Positions 35,001 through 42,232 of a stretch of 64,000 nucleotides of DNA are shown here, piece after piece. Position 1 is the stretch's first letter, and every line of letters starts with the position of its first letter. Source of the DNA: Sphaerolaimus hirsutus (lineage: Eukaryota; Nematoda; Chromadorea; Monhysterida; Sphaerolaimidae); assembly GCA_964036195.1 (NCBI GenBank), contig OZ038456.1:24529792-24593791 (forward strand), in the 5' to 3' direction. The notes beneath the pieces are model-generated. The model searched no databases, was not told where the DNA came from, and saw nothing but the letters and a program-made list of their open reading frames with translations. The position numbers were made by a program, and so were the translations under genes.

Positions 35001-38000
35001 CCCGGATTTACCCTTCATCTGTGGTACACCCCCTTTTCCAACAGATTTGTCACCATTTTTCTCGGCAGAAATTACTGGATGGGCAGGTGTTTTACTTTTG
35101 GTCTCACTTTCGATTACCAGTGGCGAATCACCATTTAAAACACGATCCACTAGTTCGGTGTGGATTTTTTGTGGCACGGATTTTATGTTGGATGATATCG
35201 AGTCGGCGGCACCCTCGGAGTTTGAGACATTTCTGATTTTTGAAGTTGGGCCCAATTCGGGGGATATATCGCCATCCGTAACCGTGCGCCTTAAAATAGA
35301 AACATCGAATTGTTTATTTGTTCGGCTAGGTGCACAGTGTGAAGTACTTAAGTACCAAATATATAAATCGCCTATTAAGCAAGCCCCCCATGTAGCAGAC
35401 GATTTAAAGTTCAATTTACACATAACGAATGTGATGATTGAGATACGCCCCCGCCAGTAATTGCTTTTTCGACATGGATTTTTAATTGTGTAGAAAAGGT
35501 TGTTGGCAACCTGACATGTCGTTACGCATGTGGGCAGGCAATGTTTATTGTCCGTCTCTAATGTGATGCAGCCCAAAAATTTTTTCGTAACCCCACAGAC
35601 CATATGTCTAACTAACTTTTTTAGATTTCTGGAGTTGTAAGGCGTCTCACCAGCCGTTTTTGTGCGAGCGTTAGTTGTTTTTGACCAAACAAGCTTCAAG
35701 GCTAGCTGTTCGGCCGACGGTTTGTCGGCAATGGCGGCCTGTGATGGATATAGTTTAAATTGTTTTTTGACATATAGTACTGTATATACTTTAGAGTGTA
35801 AAGGGGGTAGAGGTGACTTTGGCACGTTCCGTATACCACCCCCATCAGGGATATTGCTAGGTGTTAGCTCAGGTTTAAAATTTAACCCATGACCAGCACG
35901 TACATTAAAAGCATCTTCGTCACAGATATTGAGAAGTGTCACGTCGCCAATATCGCCACATGATTAGTATCCATGTTAGTAAAAATAAATAATATCCGGC
36001 CAACCCGGTGCCTGAGATGATTAAAAGCTGTTAGAAAGCAGATATTTACATGCGTAAGGGCGCAAGCAGGGCATGTAGGATTAGTATAAAAGCGTAATGG
36101 CAAGCTCTTTGCATAACTTACCCATTCGACAATGTATATGTAGATGATAGGAATCGATTTTCGATAGTTTTGGCATCGTGCCAAATTTTGAGAAAGCGGC
36201 GACATTACTGTGATAGAGGAGATAGATTCCTCGGTCACCGTCACAACCACTCTCAAAGTGTTGGCAATATGCTGAAACCATCGATGAATCAAAGATGTAG
36301 GGGATTTACCCATAATAGAGCTCTCAGCGAGCCGTGCCGAATAAGTTTGGCACTCTGCCAAATTGGCAGTTTTGACCGTTAGGTCATACCTGGCTGTTAT
36401 AAACAAGCCAGCACGGTTCGAAGAAGGTCGAGGGGGATTGTACCCCTCGCCTGTACACATAAAACACACAAAAACTCTTTCAAACACGTTCACCAGGTTG
36501 AATCTTTCTCTATACGGGATTGACCGTGGCGAGAAAGTTTTTCTTTTTTTTCAACTGATTTAGTTATTTAGTTGATCTAATTATATACGTTTTTACCGCC
36601 CTTTGTACCTTACGATTTTATTAAGTGCTTAAATTGATTTGAAAGTGATTACATGCTTTTTTGATATTATGCCTTTTTGGACTTTTTATTCATTTGGATT
36701 ATGGTACTTAACTTCGCCTTATAAGTAGCTGAATTGTTGTTTTTAGACACTTACTCGACCTCAAAAATTGATTTCGCTTCGACTCTGCTGATTTATTGTT
36801 CTTCCATCGCCCTAAAAAATAAACTCTCTTCTAAACTCTACTCGGACCCCCCTTAGTATTGATACTAACTGTCTTCCCTTAGTTTGCCAATTAACAATCG
36901 CTCTAATTACTGTGCTGCTTGTGCTAAGTGTAAGCGCTGTGCATGCCGCGGGAAACAAGGCAGCGTGATCCCTGAGTGGTTCACTGCATGTTCTGTGAAA
37001 AAAACTGTCTTCAGACACATTCCCTTAAAATTTACAAACGGCATCATTTACTGGACCTCCGGGCCCAGTGCAGTGCACACCAGAAACAAGGCAGTGGTAA
37101 AGTGGAGTTATAGGGAGAGGCAGTGCTGTGAAAACATCTCTGGATTTGTGTAGACAAAAAACAACTGAATACACAGATTCATTACAAGCACACCCTTCAT
37201 ATGTTACATGTCAAATGGGTTTGTGAAGCGCATGGAAGCGGGCTGGATGGATGCCCGTGAAGTGGCACACTTCCACTTAACTGGGTGAACTATCTTCCAC
37301 ACGCTTCACCTAGCTTCACCGTGTTCCTCAAAAATGACGGAAGACAGTGCCACATAATGCTTCCTTGCATAATAATTGCATCCTAATAAATACTAGTGCG
37401 CTGAGTCTAAGTGCTCAGTTCCGGGATGGTGGGAGCGTCAATCAGCGTTCGCGTGGCCATTCAGTTTTTGAACGAGTTGCGAAAATAACCATGAAAACTG
37501 GCTTGTGTGTCAACAATGCTGGCGCTTCCACACGCTTCACCATTCTGTACATTGGTGTGTCAGCGCCATTAAGAAGCGTGAAGCGTGAAGTCGCAAAAAA
37601 TAGGCACATGTCTTCACAAAGATACTCGTTATGTGCGCGGAAGTTTTAGTGTTCTTGTTGCAGCGTCGGAAAGTGTTGGCATGAAGACACTGCTCAATGC
37701 TTCATCGTGCATTGACGCACCCATTTTTTTTGTGTGTCTTTGTATAATAGTTGAGTCAATATCGAACACTGGACTCTTTGGGCATATACCCTATACTGAC
37801 CGTATTACCTCCAAAATAATGCATACCCCAATATAAGGCATACCTCCAAAATAATGCATACCTCAATATAAGGCATACCTCCAAAATAATGCATACCCCA
37901 ATATAAGGCATACCTCCAAAATAATGCATACCCCAATATAGGCATACCTCCAAAATAATGCATACCTCAATATAAGGCATACCTCCAATAAAAATTCATA

Positions 38001-40416
38001 AAAACCATTGCCACTCCTGGTGGCAATCCCAAGCCCTGTAAAGTGTAAAGTAAAGTGTCAAATGTAAAGTCAAATACAAAGTAAACTGTCAAGCAAAACA
38101 AAAAAGAAAAAAATTTATTACTGAACTTTGCATGACAATTGACACTTTACTTTGCATTTGACTTTACATTTGACACTTTACTTTACACTTTACAGGGCTT
38201 GGGACTGCCCCCTGGCAGACAACAATGAAACTGGTGCCGAAGTGCACCAAGACAACTCAACTCAGTGTTATCTTGTATTACACCTTATTCACAATTTTTC
38301 TACATTCCCGTTTGATGGTAATGAATTTCATTGTGTTCACTGTTGGTAAAAATTTTGCAAAATCTTGCAAAATAATTGAAGGTAAACTCTAATATAAAAG
38401 GTATAAGTACGGCCGGTAAAAAGCCGACGAAAACAATATAAGATTAGCATATTAACTGCTTATAATGGAGGTAATACGGTAAGTAAATAGTGTACTACTG
38501 AGATAAAGTTAAATATTCACATCGCAGTGAGCTTGTGTTGGATACGGAAATCGATTGCGACCCTGACGCACCGGCGCATCTGGACTGCACTAAGCTGCCG
38601 TGCAACTACGACACAGGTGAGCTGCGTCGTTGATATGCACAGTTGCTAAAAGTACTCAACTTTCTCAAAGTAAACGTAAATGTACCTAAAGTATTTTACT
38701 CACACTAGAGTACACAAAATGTAAAAATTTTGTTGCTTTTACACTGCATAAAATGCGAGTTAACGTAAACACCAGTATTTTACTCAGGGAAAACATAACG
38801 CAAGTATTTTTTCGATTTTTTAAAGGAAAATCCAAAAATGGGTAAAAGTAAGAATGAGGGTCATACCTTACACTACCCATCGCAACTTCGATCATTTCCG
38901 CTGCCCTTTTTTACAGCCATTTCAATTTGTTTGGGTCATTTTTACTTTTTGCATTTTTGCCCCAAACAATTTAGTTTCGTCGGCGGGATTGGCGGTGCCA
39001 TGCTGCACGAGCGAACGGCACGAGGGGGTGACCGACCTCGGTGGGTCAGGGGGCAGTCCCAGACCCTGTAAAATGTCCTGTAGAATGTAAAATGTCCTGT
39101 AAGGTGTCTAAAGTCATGTAAAATGTCCTGTAAAATGGCTACTCGGTTGCCATTTTGCAGGGCATTTTACATGACTTTAGACACTTTTCAGGACATTTGA
39201 CATTTTACAGGACACTTTACAGGGTCTGGGATTGGCACCAGGGCTGCCGTGCGTCAGAGCCAAGATCGCGGCAGCGATTGAATCATTGGAACTAGCAGAC
39301 ACACTCGCGCCCAGATCACTCAAACTCATCAAGGGACCCACCATTGGACAAACTGTACGTCTCGATTCCACTCGATTTCGTTATAGCCAGTAGTGATGCG
39401 AAAGCACTAGAAAACATGGCACCAGGTGCCAGTTCCAGACAATGTCAAGTTTAAAAAACTGTGTAAAAGTTCATGTGTCATGAACCCTGTAAACTGTCAT
39501 GTGTATACAAATCTTGTTGTATCACATCCAAATTTTATGTTTTTGAAATCTTGTTGTATCACATCCAAATTTTATGTTTTTGTGTACAAATCTTACTTTT
39601 GGGTGTCAGATTTGGATACAAAATATAAGATTTGGATATGACATGCAAATGTGGGTGAAATACCACACATAATACCACGCAAATGTGGTTGAAAACTCTA
39701 GTTTACCATATTTCTTCTAATAGAAGAGCACTGTTCCACTTTTTTGTCAACTTCTTTAGCTGCCGTTCTATTAGAGGTGCCGTTCAATTGGAGGATGCCG
39801 TTCTATTAGGAGAAATACGGTATTGTAACGGAAAACTGTGTGACGAACGCCGCTTAAATAGACGTGTGGACGTGTGAAGTGGACCAGGTGCCAGTTCCGC
39901 AAGTGGAGACTTGAGAAGTGAATGGGAAGTGAGAAGTGAAATGAGAAGTGAAAAGTGAAGTGAAATGAGAAGTGAAATGAGAAGTGAAAAGCGGAGTGAA
40001 ATTTTGACGTGAAGTTTTTTGAATAGAGTTAAACTTTCAATTCCAAAGTTCCGACACAAGAGTAAAATTAGCATGTTTAACACTAAATCATCACAACCAT
40101 TATCAGAAACAATGCTATCTAAGTAAGAATTCATCATTTACATTTTTTTAATATTTTTTTCCACTTCACTTTTCACTTCTAATTTCACTTCGCTTTTCAC
40201 TTCGCATTTCACTTGTCTACTAGCGGAACTGGCCCCAGTCGACGCAGTGACACTATGCAGATAAGGGAGCGGCTCAAGTTCAACGTGGCGTCGGCGCTGG
40301 CGACCCTGTGCGGCTACTTCGACATGTTCATCGGGGTGTGCATCCTGAACCTGCTCGCCGTCTGCGTGATCTACGTCAAGTCCGTCGTTCGCAGGCGATC
40401 AGTTGACAATCAGTGA
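19887..40416 (+). CDS. Predicted host gene 1 (seven exons, single C-terminal membrane segment)
   Basis: Model: exons 19887-20052, 20167-20243, 21859-21944, 38528-38616, 38975-39040, 39242-39354 and a last exon ending with TGA at 40414-40416. All joins up to the sixth exon agree in phase (1, 0, 2, 1, 1), each with a GT donor and AG acceptor, and all pieces are open in that frame. The product is Cys-rich, presumably extracellular, then has one hydrophobic segment near the C-terminus. The Cys-bearing N-terminal exons and the final helix recall DEG/ENaC-type channels, but Gly residues typical of their second helix are not all present, so I do not name it. The 5' end and the last join are uncertain. 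The 16.6-kb third intron contains the solo LTR and the LINE insertion. Confidence 0.5.
20167..20243 (+). CDS. Host gene 1 exon B
   Basis: The acceptor is tacctcag and the donor TATGG|GTGAGT. It enters in phase 1 and leaves in phase 0, encoding 26 residues with exon A's last base (GMNKLHATMTWDPTE...). The preceding intron is only 114 bp. Both splice sites are strong by eye. Confidence 0.6.
20359..21250. mobile_element. MITE with GAGCTGTCAGC subterminal repeats
   Basis: Terminal inverted repeats CACAGGGAAGAGTAAA / TTTTACTCTTCCCTGTG bound several copies of GAGCTGTCAGC on both sides (20380-20530, 21110-21235). It lies in the intron between exons B and C. A 78-bp deleted relative sits at 62486-62563. 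No clean target duplication was found and no transposase is encoded. Confidence 0.7.
21310..21645. mobile_element. hAT-type MITE with 8-bp duplication GTCATGTG
   Basis: CAGGGTTGG at the left end is inverted as CCAACCCTA at the right, with GTCATGTG directly repeated outside (21302-21309 and 21646-21653). The interior is AT-rich repeats of AAAATAAAAT type. Eight-base duplications are the hAT hallmark. No coding capacity. Confidence 0.85.
21859..21944 (+). CDS. Host gene 1 exon C
   Basis: The acceptor is gtctgcag and the donor TTTGA|GTGAGT. It enters in phase 0 and leaves in phase 2, encoding VGSAFDALGSSFLTMES and 11 more residues. The exit phase matches the exon at 38528 across a 16.6-kb intron. 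Confidence 0.6.
21945..22571. other. Intronic repeats, no gene seen
   Basis: Includes a CCTCGAATTAACC-type fragment (22165-22215) and an array of diverged GCCTGTTTCACACA-like units in both orientations (22260-22400). No supported coding sequence. Confidence 0.6.
22572..23143 (+). repeat. Solo LTR, 5' fragment (old copy of the gypsy LTR)
   Basis: Diverged but collinear with LTR bases about 1878-2420. For example, the CTCGGAAGGG ... CCATCGGGCTGAAACC region and AGCCCCATGTCGCATGAAGC are shared. It breaks off after gaagct and resumes at about 36557, so one LTR was split by the intervening insertion. Its own 5' part is missing. Confidence 0.8.
23327..26712 (-). CDS. LINE endonuclease-reverse transcriptase
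   Basis: An apurinic-endonuclease-type domain begins at about 26640 with YQNVRCLNN, then TETQ, MGDFNGH and QSDHNAI, which carry the expected catalytic Asn, Glu, Asp and His. RT follows, with GGFRPNRRTLDN, CALSPTLYAIYMHDL and the active-site FADDIVLLA near 24475-24500. The C-terminus has a Cys/His knuckle (CSLC ... HHILYVC) near 23480-23545, as in many LINE ORF2 proteins. The stop is at 23327-23329. The reading frame is intact over the whole enzyme. The frame stays open upstream to 30544, and a possible splice acceptor sits at 26713. LINE clade not assigned. Confidence 0.9.
26713..30544 (-). CDS. Unrecognised long open region upstream of the LINE endonuclease
   Basis: Stop-free in the same frame as the endonuclease-RT for 3.8 kb, with a TTG and no clear ATG at the upstream end. 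Charged, normal-looking protein stretches alternate with AT-rich hydrophobic stretches (about 29030-29220, 27920-28020, 27560-27700, 26730-26900). The hydrophobic ones begin with GT and end with AG on the - strand. One lies between GAATTTG|GTAACT and ACATTACAG|ATTC (about 29957-30191). They may be introns rather than membrane helices. The first part is acidic and Ser-rich. No domain was recognised. Confidence 0.5.
30587..31144 (-). pseudogene. RGG-box end of ORF1 with an in-frame TGA
   Basis: After a likely acceptor (TCGTACAG) at about 31145 the frame encodes ATRGRGRGRGPTRG, meets TGA at 30886-30884, then continues in the same frame as GFGRGNAFGGFRGRG and an acidic/Ser segment to about 30587. 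The Arg/Gly-rich composition on both sides shows one RNA-binding tail broken by one stop. A CGA-to-TGA change would explain it, typical of decay at methylated CpG. It could instead be a natural ORF end with chance continuation, but the shared composition argues against that. Confidence 0.6.
31258..33873 (-). CDS. Coiled-coil and NADAR-like ORF1 protein of the LINE insertion
   Basis: From the acceptor at 33874 (ccttcgcag) the frame begins FEIFTAGLASALKDE and forms a heptad-rich coiled coil. SYAAAVKGS follows, a motif like those in LINE ORF1 proteins, then a Lys-rich nuclear-signal-like stretch (KKKPKTEK near 33340). The region around 33020-32100 has the order of conserved blocks of the NADAR/YbiA fold (MFPW..FDGQLYPC, KKVITSALWINPQLR, GWRGALICG). 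NADAR proteins act on ADP-ribose or NAD-related compounds. Removing GT/AG segments inside it (for instance about 32770-32913) improves continuity. Catalytic residues cannot be judged. Moderate confidence in the NADAR call. Confidence 0.55.
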   Translation of the reverse strand, partial: FEIFTAGLASALKDEINGLLRSIDSVEKDITMLMDDTIALDDKLSDREKSVSTAHADSVEITTKIRKNVAYLDSALIIGLSKRLKRYKLHMSDDRYFSDTFLYTSIRLLYYVVTQAECKRDEIVANLVELRDKIDSMETKIGSYAAAVKGSAKTTASSSSKRKPDVDELNAVPTKKKPKTEKVSFANTWAYVFNEDFDNLDEYLQICIERMNEIANSFEIQHIDVLRHTLFNWGFFISLTKLIHMFQTLFMINSLHKYPQPPPSLAASNSNTKIPVDFRGRAADQDLVISLNDPTDPLSPMFPWGVHFDGQLYPCMALALMMVSESVTLYWGSFLVEKHAYHINVEMLCTYMDKIYSYNIQIDIKILNTQAEAKATGNADLENGVFACKPFFVKHNGVTFDQKYYDFVGRMNPAWYRILQYEVSQGESAAQNWFNVGTGNPYETLYDSLEEAKSTPAYAALKKVITSALWINPQLRSVILSIMLSLGDAVMYNISQTCVAICPVKSLLIYIFHNNNKSFWELLRANFGMMLAHIDIYIFRQLVWQTGKEKYNGTVIDNPRFIRATGSYPNSGWRGALICGADKLSTEVRSRIPSDFELINGKRILNKQPLRVTYKDTNFLPAVSKMQKFRKFSKLHLHKMRSYYNMTKCLSKTPQTGVCHISKNINISNCIENDTKSIKQHSHRVGTINCVIMMLTVLLLHTHYSQAALSTTVGRNYKSPFMNLWGEALMEVRSKLSVKYAYQKRDKSGEWGPLKEYGTFDKFNNIGHWKITDPNGINKNVILMLQNPNRVRFLDVLQNHKYLLVIVESQILSLSTTKTYFKTILLNNLKKTISKNFFRLYLSDITKQTILYSNHFLRNTYNGTSRHIRGC
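33874..34184 (-). other. Predicted 311-bp spliceosomal intron in the LINE-carrying insertion
   Basis: The donor on the - strand is AAAAG|GTAAGTG and the acceptor TTCGCAG|TTTG, after a TA-rich tract. The length is not a multiple of three, and removal joins two open frames in phase 0 (upstream CQK, downstream FEIF). This is the clearest intron in the unit. Confidence 0.65.
34185..35942 (-). CDS. Unrecognised N-terminal region of the LINE-insertion protein
   Basis: A 586-codon stretch open from 35942. Protein-like segments include DEDAFNVRAGHGLNFKP, ESLSALARRRKLAALCAS, HENGEFKVSEMANIIGKH and TVGQVKFEPETVMSEIQKC. AT-rich segments between them are bounded by GT and AG in matching phase, for example a 51-bp one at about 35746-35796 (GTATAT ... 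ATCACAG), one at about 34770-34965 and one at about 34424-34555. All are stop-free. No family recognised. Confidence 0.45.
35939..36493 (-). CDS. 5'-most open region of the LINE insertion
   Basis: A 184-codon frame ending at 35939. A likely acceptor (ATGTGTACAG) lies near 36447, followed by GEGYNPPRPSSNRAGLF. A central segment (LAECQTYSARLAESS) looks protein-like, while the distal part is hydrophobic and may be intron. Nothing recognised. Confidence 0.3.
   Translation of the reverse strand: MNVFERVFVCFMCTGEGYNPPRPSSNRAGLFITARYDLTVKTANLAECQTYSARLAESSIMGKSPTSLIHRWFQHIANTLRVVVTVTEESISSITVMSPLSQNLARCQNYRKSIPIIYIYIVEWVSYAKSLPLRFYTNPTCPACALTHVNICFLTAFNHLRHRVGRILFIFTNMDTNHVAILAT
36557..37186 (+). 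repeat. Solo LTR, 3' fragment
   Basis: Collinear with gypsy LTR bases about 2425-3073. It shares the AATAAACTCTCTTCT region, GGACCTCCGGGCCCAGTGCAGTG and the end GATTCATTACA (GATTCATGACA in the young copy). It completes the fragment at 22572-23143. Confidence 0.85.
37187..37800. repeat. GTGAAGCG/CTTCAC-rich tract
   Basis: Dispersed direct and inverted words such as CTTCCACACGCTTCACC and GAAGCGTGAAG, related to 19370-19590. No gene supported. Confidence 0.5.
37806..37987. repeat. 35-bp minisatellite, about five copies
   Basis: The unit reads TACCTCCAAAATAATGCATA followed by CCCCAATATAAGGCA (or CTCAA...). One copy lacks an A. It is AT-rich and each unit contains a short ATGCAT palindrome. Confidence 0.85.
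38017..38215. mobile_element. Hairpin MITE, GTGCCAGTCCC family
   Basis: The left arm GGCAATCCCAAGCCCTGTAA is inverted as TTACAGGGCTTGGGACTGCC on the right, with long inner TGTAAAGTG/CACTTTACA repeats, so the whole element folds back. Its outermost bases read CTG|GTGG ... GGCAG, i.e. GT...AG. It lies in host gene 1 intron 3, about 310 bp before exon D. Confidence 0.7.
38528..38616 (+). CDS. Host gene 1 exon D
   Basis: The acceptor is cacatcgcag and the donor ACACAG|GTGAGC. It enters in phase 2 and leaves in phase 1, encoding ELVLDTEIDCDPDAPAHLDC and nine more residues with three Cys. It is strongly coding-like and GC-richer than its surroundings. Confidence 0.65.
38640..38970. repeat. Dispersed repeat related to 40430-40810
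   Basis: Shares GGGTAAAAGTAAGAATGAGG-like, CTACCCATCGC and ATTTCCGCTG segments with the later copy. It lies wholly within the intron between exons D and D2. Confidence 0.5.
38975..39040 (+). CDS. Host gene 1 exon D2
   Basis: The acceptor is CAATTTAG and the donor ACCTCG|GTGGGT. It enters and leaves in phase 1, encoding SSAGLAVPCCTSERHEGVTD plus L. It is followed by a 201-bp intron made almost entirely of a hairpin MITE. Confidence 0.55.
39041..39241 (+). mobile_element. MITE-filled intron between exons D2 and E
   Basis: The predicted intron starts GTGGGTCAGG. Within ten bases the MITE arm GGCAGTCCCAGACCCTGTAA begins, inverted at the other end as TTACAGGGTCTGGGATTGGC. The last bases of the element, GGCACCAG, form the 3' splice site. 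About 190 of 201 bases are transposon. The interior is made of TGTAAAATGTCC-type repeats. Confidence 0.65.
39242..39354 (+). CDS. Host gene 1 exon E
   Basis: The acceptor is GGCACCAG (MITE end) and the donor CAAACT|GTACGT. It enters in phase 1 and leaves in phase 0, encoding LPCVRAKIAAAIESLELADT and 17 more residues. Confidence 0.6.
39887..40238 (+). mobile_element. Hairpin MITE before the last exon of host gene 1
   Basis: It starts GTGCCAGTTCCGCAAG after ACCAG and ends CTAGCGGAACTGGCCCCAG. The arms GGTGCCAGTTCCGC / GCGGAACTGGCCCC are inverted. Subterminal GAAGTGAAATGAGAAGTG repeats recur inverted near 40160-40215. The element is 352 bp, begins with GT and ends with AG, and its end abuts coding sequence. 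Confidence 0.6.
40239..40416 (+). CDS. Host gene 1 terminal exon
   Basis: An open frame RRSDTMQIRERLKFNVAS leads into a hydrophobic segment (DMFIGVCILNLLAVCVIYV) and a short basic tail, with TGA at 40414-40416. The acceptor may be the MITE end at 40238 (phase 2) or ATGCAG at 40260 (phase 0, which fits exon E directly). A 26-base exon at 39861-39886 would reconcile the first choice. Confidence 0.55.
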
Positions 40417-40437
40417 TCGGTCATTTTGTCGGGGATG

Positions 40438-40825
40438 GTCCGGCCGTAAAGCAAACCCGGCCGTAAAGTAGAGGGTGCTACTTTAGTTTTGTACCTAGGA
40501 AAACGTAAAAATGAGTAAAGGTGAAAGCGAGAGTCGTCGCTATCCCTACCCATCGCGAATTCTAAAATTTCCGCTGTTATTTTACACTATTTTTCAGACG
40601 TTTATATTTGTGCGAGTGATTTTTTGCTTTTTATGCACTCAAAAATGCTATCAAAAAGTACGCGAGTAAGTGAGTACCGGTATTTTTTCGGGAGGAAACG
40701 TAAACGTATTTACGCAGCACTCGAGTATACGTATTTATCGAGTAAACGTAAATACGTTTGTACAACTATGCATTATGGCCGGATTTACTTTACGGCCGGG
40801 TTTAAGTACTTTACGGCCGAGATCT
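40438..40825. mobile_element. MITE with CCGGCCGTAAAG inverted ends
   Basis: GGCCGTAAAG words at the left (40440-40475) are inverted at the right (40775-40820: CTTTACGGCC). The core resembles the repeat at 38640-38970. Confidence 0.6.
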
Positions 40826-41567
40826 CGCCCGTTTTGTCGGTGATGAGAAATGATTCTCGCAAATGAAGGTGGAGAATAAATGCGGTCGGCTGCAAATTTT
40901 TGTCCAACTCACTGTGTAAATAGAAACTGTCTTTCCTCGAAATACCTCCCTTTGAAATACCCACCCCTCGAAAAACACCGCAAATTGTCTGGACACAGAA
41001 CATAAACTGCGCTGTGTGACCAGGGAAATGCAGAACACACGTGAAAAAAATGACTGTGTAGTGTTACGTTTGAACAGGGTTTACACCATACCTGTATAAG
41101 TCTACCTATGCATGGTGGTCAATTTTTCATTTTTTTATGTCTGCATACATTACAAGCAACAAATATCGTATTAGCTCTTTTCATCCCGCACCTTGAATTA
41201 ACCCCCCTAAAATGGGCTGGGAAAAAATTCCCCCCTCAAAATACCCCCCTCTGGAATGATGTAAATACATCACGTATGCAATTTACATTAAGTAATAATT
41301 AATGCTAATTTGCATTGCAGCTACACCTAGACTAGTTTGTGTAGCTACCATATATCCTCGAATAAGACCCCAGGGGCCAGATTTAATTCTCCCTACAGAT
41401 TTGTAGGGTAGGGCGTACGCCCGATAGATTTTTTAAGGTTCAGCCGCATCGACGCACATGCACCGCGAGCAAGGCGGTTTGTAAAATATACGAAACCATC
41501 CCTTAAGGTCGCCGATATTGCAATATGACGTATATCACTTCGATTTTGGCCCGGAAATCACGATTTC
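40826..41567. other. Intergenic, CCTCGAAATACC/CCTCGAATAAG fragments
   Basis: Contains pieces of the C-run element at 40935-40980, 41190-41255 and 41350-41380. No gene is seen. Confidence 0.5.
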
Positions 41568-42232
41568 GTCATTTCTTGGCCGTCTGCCAATTCGTTTTTT
41601 ATTTTATTTTGTCGGGCGGGTTACTCGCATAAGTCGCGCTTTTGTACGCTCGTGCATGCATTTCTATCTTGTCGCTGCCCTCATGGTTTCGGTTGCAAAC
41701 AGTGAACACTAAAAAAGTGACTGCCTGACTACACAAAAGCGCGACTTATGCGAGTACTGTATTTCTCCGTTTATAACACCCGGGGGTTATACAAAATCGG
41801 AGCAATTTTCGGCGAACTTTTTAAAAACTTGTATAGCACCCGGGTGTTAAGTCAATGGGGGTGCTATACATGGAATTTACATTCAACCGAACAATACAGC
41901 AAAAAAAGAGCATAAAAATTACCGTGTTCTCTCATTTTCTAGATACAAACAGCCTTACATATTGTTTTGGTTCGCAGCGCAGCTAATTCAATGGAAAAAA
42001 TATGCGTGGTGCACGTGCTGTGCCGCGGAATTACAATGAGTGGCACCAAATACAGTATTCAAACCATTCAATTTGAGCCATTTTTTGAACATTTGTATAG
42101 CACCCCCGGGGTGCTATAAAACTATATAACACCCTGGGTGTTATGCACGGGGGGTGCTATAAACGGAGAAATACAGTAACCCGCCCGACAAAATAAAATA
42201 AAAAGCGAATTGGCAGACGGCCAAGAAATGAC
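41568..42232. mobile_element. Nested inverted-repeat MITEs
   Basis: Outer arms GTCATTTCTTGGCCGTCTGC / GCAGACGGCCAAGAAATGAC (41568 and 42232 ends) enclose a second hairpin around CGCATAAGTCGCGCTTTTGT (about 41625-41755). They also enclose a third element bounded by ACTGTATTTCTCCGTTTATA and its inverse (41755-42178) with CACCCGGG motifs. No coding sequence. Confidence 0.75.

Larger units (their letters stand above)
23144..36556 (-). mobile_element. 13.4-kb LINE-carrying insertion inside the solo LTR
   Basis: The two halves of the old LTR flank this block. Read on the - strand it starts near 36556 and ends near 23186 in an A-rich (AAAAT)n tail at 23186-23211, as expected for a LINE 3' end. The gene order is an unrecognised N-terminal region, a protein with coiled coil, NADAR-like domain and RGG box, a further region, then endonuclease-RT. 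GT/AG intron-like segments occur throughout. At 13.4 kb it is about twice a normal LINE. It could also be a composite of two insertions. I could not define a clean target duplication. Confidence 0.65.

Noticed and set aside
37806-37987. CRISPR-like array
   Set aside because: Units are contiguous 35-mers without unique spacers and the context is eukaryotic; it is a minisatellite.
19887-40416. Firm assignment of host gene 1 to the DEG/ENaC channel family
   Set aside because: The resemblance in the N-terminal exons and last helix is suggestive, but the usual Gly-rich motif of the second helix is incomplete and middle exons do not match; left unnamed.
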